From positions 11,985,042 through 12,049,041 of the forward strand of contig NC_037590.1 in assembly GCF_003073045.1 (NCBI RefSeq): a stretch of DNA of 64,000 bases, in the 5' to 3' direction. Position numbers and translations under genes: made by a program. Source of the DNA: Pomacea canaliculata. Taxonomy: Eukaryota > Mollusca > Gastropoda > Architaenioglossa > Ampullariidae. Below the pieces are notes generated by a model. That model saw only the letters and a program-made list of their open reading frames with translations. It was not told the origin of the DNA and did no database searches. The stretch's first letter is position 1. Each line of letters begins with the position of its first letter. Below, in pieces: positions 35,301-47,800 of the stretch.

Positions 35301-35697
35301 AAACTAAGTACAAAAAGAGGCTTCATTTGTGTGATAGGAAATGGTGTCTAGCTGAAAATTAGCATACTTGTGGGATTGCAGTAAAAGTTGGCATTGATCA
35401 AAAAGCTATGCATGTCATTCAGTTAAAAACCTAGAAAAGTGGAACTTTACCAGTTTTCCATTTTTCATGGACCATGGTACATGGCAGCAAGTGGACATAA
35501 ATTACGTATATATATATATCTATGAATATATGCATGTATGATGCAAGTATGTATTGTGTGTGTGTAAATGAGAGCAAGAATAAAAGAGAGAGCACTAAGT
35601 TGTATTCAGAGTAAAAAGACATAATTTTAATCTGGTCAAAATGATATTTTCAGATCTTGTCTGGCCACTCCCCACGAGACTATTTCCATACAACTGA
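29345..35697 (+). CDS. TEX47: Testis-expressed protein 47-like, BLUF-like domain (TEX47)
   Basis: Nine coding exons: 29345-29443, 30555-30758, 30954-31026, 31736-31839, 33134-33247, 33853-34002, 34746-34809, 35120-35221 and 35654-35697. Phases agree throughout and give 317 residues. The core (exons 3-5) has the BLUF-like pattern: NLIHRVFFISRLGES, DYYELFIKRL-like segment, ITGLMLIYMKYVVHVMESS, then KSKILIISHDI. The C-terminal half has SWNFRTLDIV, ELLTQLLRLGNFL, LHDKVPELLPQQ and the last exon VWPLPTRLFPYN. It matches the architecture of vertebrate TEX47 (C7orf62), a sperm/cilia-enriched protein of unknown function. BLUF domains of bacteria bind flavin; whether this one does is unknown. The least certain join is the exon 2 acceptor (TTTAAG before 30555). 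LINE remains lie in the fourth intron. Confidence 0.82.
32270..32900 (-). mobile_element. Degraded non-LTR retrotransposon RT C-terminal fragment
   Basis: Minus-strand frames show KTDKTKVRA, VNSFKYLGV, LLSNTEKKSQKYEK and a closing basic LSWKGINAEVNRRRTAL, the order of the thumb and C-terminal part of a LINE reverse transcriptase. Several stops interrupt it. The family seems different from the RTE-like pieces elsewhere. It lies in TEX47 intron 4, opposite strand. Confidence 0.65.
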
Positions 35698-38640
35698 AGA
35701 AATTGTTTGCCAGATTCTCACTGCTGTTGGACATTTACTTTGGCCAATCAACAGAATCAATTTATCAATGAAACCAACCCTAACAGAGGCAGATTTGATC
35801 ATAGTATTCTTCTGAACTTTCAGTGTTTTGGTGCATGATATTTCAATATAGATTAAGAGTAATTTTGCAGTAGAGAGCATTTTACATTTTTGCAATATTT
35901 TCCTCCTCCCGTGTGTTTTCTATTCATGTCCCAATATTTATTTTTATAGAAACTTTAAGTATCATTTACCTTTTGTGTGAAGTTTCCTATAAATTTTAAA
36001 TGACTTTTGATAATTTAGCCAAAAAAAAAAGGGAGGGGCGGTCTATGCCCTTTAACAGATATAAAAAGAACAATCAGATTGACAAATACACCATACTGTG
36101 ATATAGTTCTTTCTGTTTGTTTTCTGAAACTCATCATAAGTATAAATAATTATAACTACGCTGGCTGCTTTTGGGGCTCCTTTCATGAATGAGTGTTTAT
36201 GTCTATTGATGTATTGATCATACTAAAAAAAAAATAATTAAAAAAAATAAAGATAGTTGTATTTAGACATCAAATTACATAATACATAAACACACACAGG
36301 CGCATATATACCTTCCTTCCTCTCAACCACTTGTTTTCAACATCCATGCACTATCCAGGTCTTAAAGTCTAAGCTACAGGTAACTATCAGCAAGTTCCAG
36401 TTAACTGAAGGAGTATATGTACTGTTGGGAGTGATGGTGAATGAATGAATGACTTTTGAATTAGTGGTACATGAAATGAAATTCTATACTAACATTAGCA
36501 ACTTTAGCAATGGTAGACTCTTTTTCCTTCTCCCTCTTCCAGAGCATATAACCAAGTCCTCCAAGCCAATCCACCCATTACCAAGCTATACTTAACCTGC
36601 TTACTTGCATACTCACTGATCCCATAAATCAGTTCCTATAATTTGATGGCAAGCATTTTGCTAATCATTTATTTTGGTCAAGTTGCCTGTTTGCATGTCA
36701 GTGCTTTAATTGTCTCTGTGTCACGTGTAGTATGGTAAAAAGCAGTGAAAATTCATATATTATACTTTCTAGTTATTATCAAAGGCTATTTTAATATTAA
36801 ATATTATCCAGGAGGAACAGACTTTAAATAAAAAGGAGAAAAGTGACAGTAATATGCACAAATTGTGCTACAGTACTATAGCCTTCCTGCAAGTTTATAG
36901 AATAATGCAAGGTCTTGGCTTTACTTTCAGGACCTTTAACCTTCTCAATGGTGTTAAGTTTTCTGTAAAATGATCGACCTACAAACTGACATTTCTCCAT
37001 GAATCTGTACAGTGGCCTATGTTGCCCAAAAGATAAATAAATAATTAGTTGCAGCAAATATTACATTTTTATGAAAGCAAAGCAGCAATTAATGAATGAC
37101 ATGCATTGAAAATTAAAAATTTCCTGCGAATTTAAGTTGATTAGAAGAAAAAGGTCACAATTATATGCCTTTCCCTTCCTCCTTTACGCACTCAAGTGCG
37201 CTCCCACACATACACCGCAAGCCATATGTAGAAGGAACAGCTAGCCTTTTCAACTGTCATTTTTCCGAAGTCTTGTCACAGATTATTAGAATGAATTACT
37301 GGCGAACGTCAGGCTTACGATTTGTCATAAAAGACCTGTTATGAAACTATGGCCAAGCAACAACGAATCGTTGATCACCGACGTCCTGTTAACTGTCTCT
37401 GTTACACACACACAAGTGAGGGAAGGAAAAAAAAAACACCCGATGATCCATTCCTTCTGTTTTGTTGAGTCGGTCAACGTTAAGAAAATTGTCCCCATGG
37501 TAACATTCCGGGATCTGTCGACTTCTTTGATAACGAAGGATCGCCTGTCGCAAGCATGATATACTATATATATATATGACTATAATATACATCCGTGCTC
37601 CAGCAGGCTGGAGGCTGACTCCATCACAGACGTTATCATGGACGTGCCGTGGCTTTGTACCATCGATAATGTCTGAGAGCAATAGAAATCACACAGTTTA
37701 TTATTATTATTCATCTAGAGGTTTGACTAGAATCGTGACATCGATCTATACCATATACTGCAAATGAATGCTTTACCGATGCGATTTAACATCATGATGT
37801 CTCTTACGCTGTTATATGTTTCACAGTTCTTGCGAATGTCTTATAATTATTACTGTGCGGAGTAAAATGTTCCGATTTTAATTTGCAGTTCTTTTACATG
37901 GAGAATCTGTTACTCTTTTGTCTTGCTAACGCGAGGACTTTAAAAAAAAAACACATTTGGTCCTGTTTTCCAGATGCTGGTGGTATAAGTTCAATTCCTA
38001 TTCAATGAACAATTCTCATGCGGTACAGGTGATGTACAACATATAGCTTTAAAAACACCTGGTTTTGATTGCGTTAAGTGACATTGCTAACTTTTTTTGT
38101 GAGGGTGGTTTACCTGTTAAAAAAAAATCCCAACCCCACCTCTCAGCCTGGACTCGTCAGTGTGGTATCGATTTACCAGACTTTCCAGTTCTACCTACTG
38201 TTTTTTTTTTCCTCTCTGACGTCAGGAACACCAATTATCTTAAAGGTTCATTGCTGCAATGCCATCGTATCGATTAAGAAGCATTGATCACCTTTCTTTG
38301 AAGTATGTTTTACTTTAAATTCTAGTAAATTAGAAAGTATATTTGCTAAGCAGTCAGGAGAAACAATAAAAAGGTGTTTAAAAAAAGGAAACGTTTAAAC
38401 TGTTCTCCATCAGAACTACGATGAATACGGACCAAACAGCTGCCTTCCCAGGTTCAAGAAGTGACAGCTCTGATGTTGGTGTTTGGCAACGACTAAACTG
38501 ACAAACTGTTCTGCGGCAATGCTAGTTATTTGAGGTGTATATACATTGATATTTTTCGCCGACTTTTCTGCGTGGGTTTTGAAATTCACTTGCCATCCGT
38601 TACCCTGTCAGTACTGAGGAAAGCAGGAGTGTTGACAACA
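35698..38640. other. Gap after TEX47 with one strong X-box
   Basis: No conserved gene is seen. AT-rich DNA, a (TA)n tract at 37561-37576, and a locally GC-richer island at about 37.3-37.7 kb containing a strong X-box-like site. Short ORFs there are not conserved-looking. Confidence 0.5.
37491..37504. promoter_or_regulatory. RFX X-box-like motif
   Basis: The sequence GTCCCCATGGTAAC matches the X-box (GTNRCC-N2-RGYAAC) at all but one position and is nearly palindromic. It lies in a CpG-containing patch. No cilium gene start is visible beside it, so the target, if any, is unknown. The site may belong to an untranslated first exon of the 38.7-kb candidate. Confidence 0.45.
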
Positions 38641-38708
38641 AATTTTCCAGGCGCCGCAGTTAATTATACAGCATCAGACCAAGGTCTAGCAGTCACTGTA
38701 GTTGAGAC

Positions 38709-38975
38709 ATGGGTTGTTCTTCTAGCTGTGCGTCCCAAATGGCCAGCAGGTCGCCTCAGGAAAACGACAGCACCTACGACCCTCGCCGCCTTCTGTCAGA
38801 ACTGGTCGAGGTACAGACCGCCCTCATAGCACCGGAAGTGACCGTTCGTCGCCAGGGTACGTCACACTTGTATCCGCGCGTGGGAGTCACGTTCATTGAC
38901 CTACGATCGCAGGCTGAACGTAACAAGGAACATAGCAAGAGACTTGAGCAAATCGGCACGATATCACATGACTAA
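38709..38975 (+). CDS. Candidate small N-myristoylated protein, 88 aa
   Basis: The open frame starts MGCSSSCASQ, a textbook N-myristoylation signal (Gly2, Ser6) with adjacent Cys3 available for palmitoylation. It continues with DPRRLLSELVEVQTAL and a charged amphipathic C-terminus (DLRSQAERNKEHSKRLEQIG). Local base composition is GC-richer than the flanks. A donor-like GTACGT follows RRQG near 38860, so the frame may instead be a first exon. A poly(A) signal AATAAA lies downstream at 40477-40482. I do not recognise a family. Membrane anchoring is inferred only from the N-terminus. Confidence 0.5.
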   Translation: MGCSSSCASQMASRSPQENDSTYDPRRLLSELVEVQTALIAPEVTVRRQGTSHLYPRVGVTFIDLRSQAERNKEHSKRLEQIGTISHD

Positions 38976-40476
38976 ACTATGCTTCATCAAATCCTGTTTC
39001 CAAGAGTGTGGGTGGTATAATGATTTCTCGATAAGTATGTCAGAAACATATTCCACTCACATACCAAGATACATAAAAAGCCTATAGGTGATTGCCCTGT
39101 TAAGGAACAAGTCAAAAACAATTTTTAATTTAACAAATTTATGCATAGTGTTCTCAGAAATAAACTGAAACTGAATGACTGCTAGGTTAATGCTGTTGTG
39201 GCTCAAGTTGTAAGCCTGCATCTTCTTAGGCAGAGACAAAGGGATGGTACGTACTGACACTCCATTACTCACCAGTTCTGTGCTACGCTGTTCATCTTAG
39301 GACGAACCTTTCATTTTCTACAGCTTACATAAGTCCCGGTTTGGTTATTTGATATTCTACAAGTCATGCCATGATAACACTGCAAAACTCCATGAAAGAA
39401 GGCAGAGGGAAAGGGAATGCAAAAACTACTCATCAAAGAGTAGACCTATTCAAACATTTTAGCACGGGACAGATCATAACTGACAGATGCCTTGAAATTC
39501 AAGCTGAGATTGAATAGTGCTGCTACTCTTTATTACTGTATGGTATTTTTACAGTATGTCTAAGAGCAATCTGATAACTCAATAGTAATTATACCTTTGA
39601 TTTTTATAGTTTTTAACTGGTTAGTCTTGTGAACTTTTCTCTGATAACATAGTTTTTAACTTTTGCTTTTCTGTCCCTTATGATCACCAACAAAGAAACA
39701 TCAAGATCTTTACCTTGTTTATTTCTATTATCTTATGTAGCTTAAATTTTGTAATTATTCTATGATTGTATGTGTTGCACATGTATTGTGGGATAAAAAT
39801 ATTTCTAAAAATTGTTAGAAGATATTTGTTTTAAGAGACTTTGATACCTTACTCTGTAATTCCTTTACTGAACAATTTTCTGGTTCTTTTGATCTGTCTG
39901 CATTTGCTCCCCACAAATGCTTGCTGTTAAGCATAGAAATTGCTGGAGTGTCATAGGTTTGGTCACAATTTTTCGTTTGAAGTACCATGTATGATAAAGT
40001 AAACAATGTTAGCAAGGTGATCTGTAATTTTATCACTCTAAGAAGTTAACATGTACATAGATAAAAGTAAACTGTGTCTGCTAAGTGTGATGGTATTTGC
40101 ATGTTATTTCACTTCATTAGAGGTAGTTTTAAGAACATTTTTAAACATTTTTGTGAGTTTGCCACATAATGTGTTCACATTTTCAATTTGTTTTACTCTC
40201 CATTCTACTTTGACAACATTGAAACTTTGTGAATTCCATGCACTGTTTAAGTCAGCCTCATTTAAATAACTATGTGAGTCAGTTTTGATTTTATAAATAA
40301 TTGTTGGTGTATTTTTATTGCATCTTTTCGCACATCACAATTTCTTTCAAATGTTTATGTCCATAAATGTTTTACTTCATTTTCTTTTTATTTGTTCAAG
40401 TAGCTTTTTTCGTTAATAAGGTATCTGGGCCTATTCGTTAAATCGTTACTGTAGTAATGTGGAAGCGTCTGAACAT

Positions 40477-40482
40477 AATAAA
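40477..40482 (+). promoter_or_regulatory. Candidate polyadenylation signal
   Basis: AATAAA followed by a T-rich then A-rich stretch. It could end a transcript carrying the 38709-38975 ORF, giving a 3' UTR of about 1.5 kb. Confidence 0.35.
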
Positions 40483-40558
40483 TTGTATTTGATATAATAA
40501 AAAAATATGTCAGCATTTCACTAAGCAGATAAACAGTTTGATTCTACTAGGACCTTTA

Positions 40559-40633
40559 GCTCATTCAATATCGGTGTTTTGATGCAATTAAGCTACAGCT
40601 ACAAAGACATTCACATTCATGGATGCAAACTAT
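40559..40633 (+). repeat. Interspersed repeat, copy 2 (pair with 1139-1213)
   Basis: Same orientation as the copy at 1139-1213. TTAGCTCATTCAATATCGG at its start is tRNA A-box-like. Diverged and without recognisable target duplication. Confidence 0.5.
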
Positions 40634-41895
40634 AGGAAGAGTTTAAGAATATATTCCTTTGATGGAACAGTTTATTCTTTCATACATTTTCTGCCTTATG
40701 AAAAAAAATCTAAAACTTTTTTTTTATACATTAAAAAAGTGAACATTTCTGTCTCTTGTATATCTCATAATATGGCTTAAACATGCCAGCCAAATTTTAA
40801 AATACATTAATTTGAAATCTGAGCTATGATGAATGAAACAAGAAAAATGGAGAGAAGTTCAAGGAAGCTATCATGGATGTGGTGTGACTAAGTATGCATC
40901 CTATTGCATAGTTTCAATAACATGTTAGATATCAAGTTCTTACCAAGCTTAGCATGCTGTATATTTGTGAGAAAAAAATACATTTTTTTATGCATTCTCA
41001 TTAGTTTCACATCAAATAAACTCTACAAACTTGCAAAACACACCCATAGAACAGGAGCAATTTTTGTCACAAATGAGGTAAGTTTTTAAGAACTGCAATA
41101 ACATTTGTTGCTTGGTTGCAGAATTATGCTTTTGCCCGTTTACAGCCCCATTTACTTTGGCATATTTCTTTGATTACCTGATTAGCATGAAACGCCAAAC
41201 CTATCTAACCTCACCACTTCAACATATTTTACGATCTGGGGAAGTTGGTGTGATCTTCACCCTCGATCTGCTGACTTTTGTTTCATCTGGAGATACATCA
41301 AGCACGCTTATCACACACATCCATGTTGTCATTTCCAGCAAAGCATTTAGCTTCCTACTTCTAGGTGGTTGGTGCAATTCCCCCTGCTTAAAAGAATAGA
41401 CTTACCAAACACTACATTCTGGCAGCACCCAGGACTGCCCTTAATATGTTGAATTAGGTACAATTTAAAATGATTCAAAATACTGCCAGCAAAGAGAAGA
41501 ATATAGCATACACTCTTAACAAAAGCTAATGTGCTAATCCACAACTGATAATTCAAACCATCAATTATAAACTCTGCATTGTCATGAGTATGAATAGAAG
41601 AGATCTTGTTACTCTGCTAATACATTGCATCCACATGGTTTTTATTGTACAATATAGATTGTATCAACATTGAGCAAAACTCATCATCACTGCTGCATAG
41701 ACTTGCAGTTTTATTGCATGAGATATAAATAACACTTTCCTATATTTTCCTGAATCAGAGATTCTGCATCAGTTTTGCTTTAGTCAAGAGTTTAAACTAT
41801 TTTCTTCATATCTATTTTAAACCTTTCATGTTTCCTGTCATTGCAAAGATATTGCTATATCTAACAAGCATAAACTCAATACTAAATGAAATGGG

Positions 41896-44800
41896 TTATG
41901 ATGCTGCAGTTGCTTTTGATCCCACCTTTAAACTTTCATCATCGTTAGATTTAGACTTCCACTGCTTCCTGCTTATCCACATCAAGAGCAGTAATGCTGG
42001 CAAATGTATTAGGCTGAAGCGAAACAACTTTCTGGAACTTTTACTGTCTCCATGTCGATAAAACTGCCAGCCCAGATAGGTCAGGTACAGATTAAGAGGT
42101 AGGGAGTCCACTGCAAAGGTCCAGGTGGTAAGGTCTAGTAAAGGGGCAACCAGGCAAATTCCTGTGGAGACCACGCTGTAGCGCAGAGCCACTCGCTTAC
42201 ACAGTCCAGGATTGACAACAGACATCATGCGATAGCCAGCCCGCGAGTATTCTGGACGTAAGTTCCAGCTTAAAGCATTGAAGTGAGGGAACTGCCATGC
42301 ATACAGTATACCTGCTAAGATCCATGCTCCTGCAAGTATTTCAGAAAAATCAAACATAAAAAAGGTATTTCTCAGCTCATATAATGAAAATTACAAATTT
42401 GTCAAATCTGAAAACTGCTAAATAAGACATAGGTTTGGTGACTTTGCAGGCACCTAAAAAGATTCCACCGTTAAAATTAAATAAAAGCATTTTTCACAGC
42501 AACATAAATTTATATAAAGTGAATCATAAAAATAAAGTAAATTTTAAGGGACAAGCAAAGAAAATTCATTACGGGACAGACATGAACGCAACCCATCTGC
42601 CTGTATTGTGGCAACTCAGAGGACAGTGCCAAGTAGCCAGATAGCGTACATGTTGCGGAAGTGTTAAAGCCCTCTGTTAAATAACCGCTTGACAAAAAAT
42701 AGCAGACTAATGAAAAGTTGATAATTTTGTATGACTCATGAATGATGCTATAAATATCCATAGGGCCCTTGTCAGAAAAAACAAGTCCCCTACCCCAAAT
42801 ATGAACCTCTTGAAATGTTGAAGCGAGAGGAAAATTGCTCCTATGTTCCAACAACAATGAAAAATAATCACACAATATAGTACATACCAGTTTCAAGTCC
42901 ACCTGTGCCAGCAGCCCAGCCCATCATAGGTGGGATGGCCCCCACCACAGATCCCACCCATGTGTTCACAATGCTGATGCGCTTAAGAGGAGTGTAAACC
43001 AGAGTGTAAAGAACAAGATTAAAGCCACCAAGTAGAGCTGTCACTCCATTAACTCCAACAGCCAAGATGGACAGACCAGTTGCCCCACATATCACAGCAA
43101 ATGTAACTGCATGAAGAGGACTGTTCACAGAACAAAAAATACTGTTAGTACCAAAGAAAAAATTCTCTTTGTCTATAATTCAGTTCACCAGAACATCTTT
43201 TTTCTGCAGAAAAATTTAACCATTCATCTTCTGGGAGTCTATGTCTATATTTTCCTTTAAATCACCCTGACAACATAAAGGAACACAGGAATATTCCAAG
43301 GCTCAAAAGACTAGTGCCTACTCTCCAGTTTAGACTTGATGAAAACTTATTAACCTTATGTGTGTGTGTGTACTCTGACATATATGGACTCTTTCTATTA
43401 ATTTAAGCTTTAATATGTATTAAATCATCTCCTGTAGAATGAATAATCAGTGTTTAAACAAAAGGACACATCCCAAAATCCATTATAAAGTGCATGAACA
43501 AATAACTAAGCAAAGAAAGCCATGTGGACAGAGGTCAGCCACTCATTATTATATTGATTTACACTACAAAAAGCAAAAATGAGAACCTAAAGAAAAGTTG
43601 TATCTGAATTTTTATGTACATTTCTTTTAAAAACATACATTATTTTGTTTAATCTGTTTGCATTTAGCACATAATTTCTTTTCAATTAATGCCCCATGAC
43701 CAAACTTCATGACTATAGCTCTTTGTTATCACTATAACTTGGCTTTCTGAAGGATAAGCTCTTCAGCTCTTGTTGCAGTCTGCATAGTACAGAATCATTC
43801 ATAAGAGCCTTTGAAATATGTCTGAACAAACAAAGATGATTTGAAGAAAAAGACTGATTTTTAACAGTCTTACCTGATTTGTCCTCGAACAAGAACCCTG
43901 TTCTTCGTGCGATTCATTTGTGAGTCATATGGGACTTCAAAGAACTGTAACAATTTCAAGACAAACTTTTAACCAGATGTATTAAACACCTTAATTTCTT
44001 AAATGATGTGCCAGTTTAAAGAATATAATCATAGTTAAGCTTTGTAAGCTCTAAAATTTGACTCACTTGGTTGATAGAGTTTGCACAGCAAGATGTCAGT
44101 CCAGTCCCAATGGTACAGAGAACAAAGGTCGTCGGTTCAAATGCAGCTGGAGCCATTGCATATCCTGCCATAGTTGTTATGACAACAAGACCTGCCACAA
44201 ATGCTAGAGCTCAGTTGTGAAGCACAATCTGTAAAGACCTTTCAATGGTTATTTCAAGTTTATTTAAAAACTTCTAAAAATAGCAAGTTGTTTTTCTTGG
44301 CAGGCCTGTATCTTCACGTTAGATATGACACTTCTTCAACATAATTTAGTTCTAATTAATAGGAAACTGTTAATGTAATTATTTTTTATGTCTAATGGAC
44401 TTTTTAACAAATCTAATGTTTTTCTTGCACACAATGTCCCTCACGAACAACTAGAACTGCCGTGTTATGAAAAAATGTGCATCAATGTTGACTTTATTTT
44501 GATTAGTCTGCTTCCATTTACAATGTTCTGTCTCTTCAAACAGATTGTTCATGTGCCAAGTGAATTATCATGGTCTTTTTTTATTATTACACTTATGGGT
44601 GGGAGATGAATTGGTATTTTACACTGAGCCAGCAACCAAGGCTATATCACGGCAAAGCAGCAAACCCTGTAAACAGATGCCACATGCAGAGAAGGAATAG
44701 CGTGCCCAACATGAGATCTGAACCTAGGACAGCCAATCCTCACTGTATTGGTGACAGGCACTAACAGTTGCACCATTGGACCACCTACAGCTACATTTAA

Positions 44801-47800
44801 TATGAATCATGTTATTACTAATGGTTTTTGTGTGATCATATGACAAAAAAATGACCAAACTCTAGCATGGGGGATGCTTGTATCGTGAGGCGCAACTGTA
44901 CATCTACTCCATCAAATCAATCCTTATGCTCATAAACTCATATCTGAACATGTATTCTTATTACACTAATTCCACATCAAAACAGAAAAACAAGATTAGG
45001 AGCTCATGTGTAAACTTAATAAAACTTACTAGTAAGTCGGATTTTGGATAGCCTCAGGTAGTAGTCTGGAAGTTTCCGAAATTCTAGTACCTGCTCCTTC
45101 CACTGATGCTCTTCAATGGAGTCAATCCTCTTGGCAGGATTGGTCATGTCTGTCTGTACTACTCCTGAAGTCACACGCAGAGCAGTTGTTGGGACAATCG
45201 TGTTGTCTTGGAGCACTGTATGAATTACCTATACCATGTGCATGCAAAGGATCTTGAGTTCATTTACTCCATATCTTATAAAGTTAATATCCTAGAATAC
45301 CTTTAAAATTAACAATAAACACAATTTCATTTGTGTACCAAATAAGGACAGTAATACCCATATGTATTTTTTGTTATCTGGGAGGAGTGTAGATGATTGT
45401 TAAAATGACAAATGACCTGACACTAATTACCTCATTAAACAACTATTTGCACACCCATTCATGTACTCTACATTCATGTACAGGTAGTCCTCGACTTACG
45501 ACGGGGATCCGTTCTTAACGCGACGTCGTAAACCAAATTTCGACGTAAGTCGGATCATACGTTCATACAGTACTGTACCATAATAACAGTATAGTACTGC
45601 AAACACTTAGCCTGTCCAAACACTTATCCTAACACAGTACCCTACATAATTATCAATAAACATAAGTACAATAAAATATTGTAGTACAGTATGTTTAATA
45701 ATGAAATACTGTACTGTAAGTGCTGTAACAGTAATAAACAGTGTTAGGTTAGGCAGACGTTACCAACACAAGCCTGTCTCATCCACGTTGAACACTTGTT
45801 GAGCACAGTAACCACCCTCCTCAATTATCTTAGCCAATGCTTTAGGAAACTCAGTTGCTGCTTTCTCATCAGCACTAGCAGCTTCACCTTGCACTTTAAT
45901 GTTATGGAAATTGGCACGATCCTTAAACCTCATAAACCAACCCCCACTCGCCACTAATTCTTCACTTTCACTTCCTTCCCCCTTTTCTCTTTTCAACGCC
46001 TCAAACAGTCTCCTAGCCTTCTCCTGAATAACCATAAAACTCACAGGGATACGGCGTTGACTTTGGTCTTCCAACCACAGCGCCAATAATCTTTCCATCT
46101 CAATAATCAGTCCACTACGTTGCTTTGTTATCACTGTCAAGCGTGTGCGGACGTTTTGCCGACGGACGTTTCGCCGCCGGACGTTTCGGAGCCGGACGTT
46201 TTGTCGACTGGACGTTTCGCCGCTGGACGTTTCGGAGTCGGACGTTTTGCCGACCGGCGTTTCGCCGCCGGACGTTTCGCCGCATTATGTCAGAGAGAGA
46301 GCGAGAGCTTACTTACTTCTCAAAGAATGAAAGTAACTACTAGATTACACAATAATTCTTTATTTCAAACAAATTTTACACACAGACTTCACAGACAGTT
46401 TACTTTGATTGTCACAGATTATGCGCAACAGCTTTGAGAAAAAACATTGATACAATGGCGAGAAATGTGTGAGCGAACGGTTCACATGAGGAGGGATAGT
46501 GAGAGAGAGTTCACTGATACATTGATACAATGGCGAGAGAAATGTGTGAGCTAACGTTCACATGAGGAGGGATAGTGAGAGAGAGTTCACTGATACATTG
46601 ATACAATGGCGAGAGAAATGTGTGAGCTAAGGGGCGTCACACACTTGACTTCGGCTAAAGGTCCCGCGTGAAATGCCGAAATGAAGTGCCCCGCGCCGAA
46701 ACGTCCGGCGGCGAAAGGCCGGTCGGCAAAACGTCCGACTCCGAAACGTCCGGTGGCGAAACGTCCGGTGGGCAAAACGTCCGGCTCCGAAACGTCCGGC
46801 GGCGAAACGTCCGTTGGCGAAAAGTCCGTGTACCACTGTCAATGTAAGTGGGAATGAGTGTCGTAACCACGAAACGACGTAACTCGAGACCGTCGTAACC
46901 CGAGGACTACCTGTACCCACTTTCATGTACCCCATTCATGTACCCACAACTCTTCATGTACTAATGATGCAAGACCTCTCGTTCTGACGGAGGTATACAA
47001 GTTTAGTTATGCTTACTGGCTTGGCTGCCTATATTACAATAAGAGTGCTTAAAAAGATAAGATGAATAGAAATAAGCTTTTATTAAACAGCCACCAGCAT
47101 TTTCAAAAGGTTCCAAATGATTCTGTCTCAGAGAACAAAATACAAAGAACAAATTAGAAAATAGTTCACAGCTAAAAAGGAGTTATATTCAAGCATGAAA
47201 CAAAAGGTCACACAAGCTGTCCAATCAGATTGACTCCTGTGACATCTGGAGCAATTACTTATTTAGAGCTTATGTTTGGGCTTGGGTTTTCCTGATTGAT
47301 GTTAAGATTTCTTGGATAAACTGTGTCACATATCAGCTTGGTGAAGCAGATGATGCGACATCATATGATTTGCAAAACTCTTTCTTCTGTTTCACAACTT
47401 TTGCCACACACACTGGTGGTAAAGGTTGGCTGCCCAGAGTTCATTTCTCGTCTCGGGCACGCTGTTCTTTCTCTGCACGTGGCATTTATTTACAAGGCTG
47501 GCTGCCTTGCAGTAATATAGCCTTAGTTGCTGGCATGGCGTAAAAAACCAATCCCGCCCCTGGTGGTAAGAATATAGTTCCTTTGTTAATACTTAAGTTT
47601 TTCTCCTGTACGGTCTGTATCTGCCATATTTAGATAACTTAAGTCTCATTAGCGTGCTGATAACATACACCCTTACTGTTAATGTTCCAAGTTTTCTAGA
47701 AATTGAAGTAATAATAGTTGCAAGACATGAAAGCTATTCTTTGGTGTAATACAAAGTCAGTTCATGTTTCTCTCTCACACACAAAGTCAAAAGGGGAGAG

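Larger units (their letters stand above)
45481..46913 (-). mobile_element. Tigger/pogo-like element, internally deleted, host of a foldback
   Basis: Inverted ends CAGGTAGTCCTCGACTTACG (left) and CCGAGGACTACCTG (right) are each flanked by TA, the pogo/Tigger target. The minus-strand frame 46140-45760 encodes a CENP-B-type HTH transposase N-terminus ([45 protein letters not shown]) and the opening of the DDE domain ([10 protein letters not shown]), after which only about 280 bp remain before the terminus. The catalytic domain is therefore missing. The foldback element at 46141-46833 is inserted within it. It sits in COX10 intron 2. Confidence 0.9.

Noticed and set aside
37341-37767. Several overlapping short frames in the GC-richer island
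   Set aside because: Frames overlap on both strands without conserved-looking residues; only the X-box was kept.
41112-41399. 95-codon plus-strand frame downstream of COX10
   Set aside because: No motif, no homology recognised, composition of background DNA; runs opposite to the COX10 3' flank.
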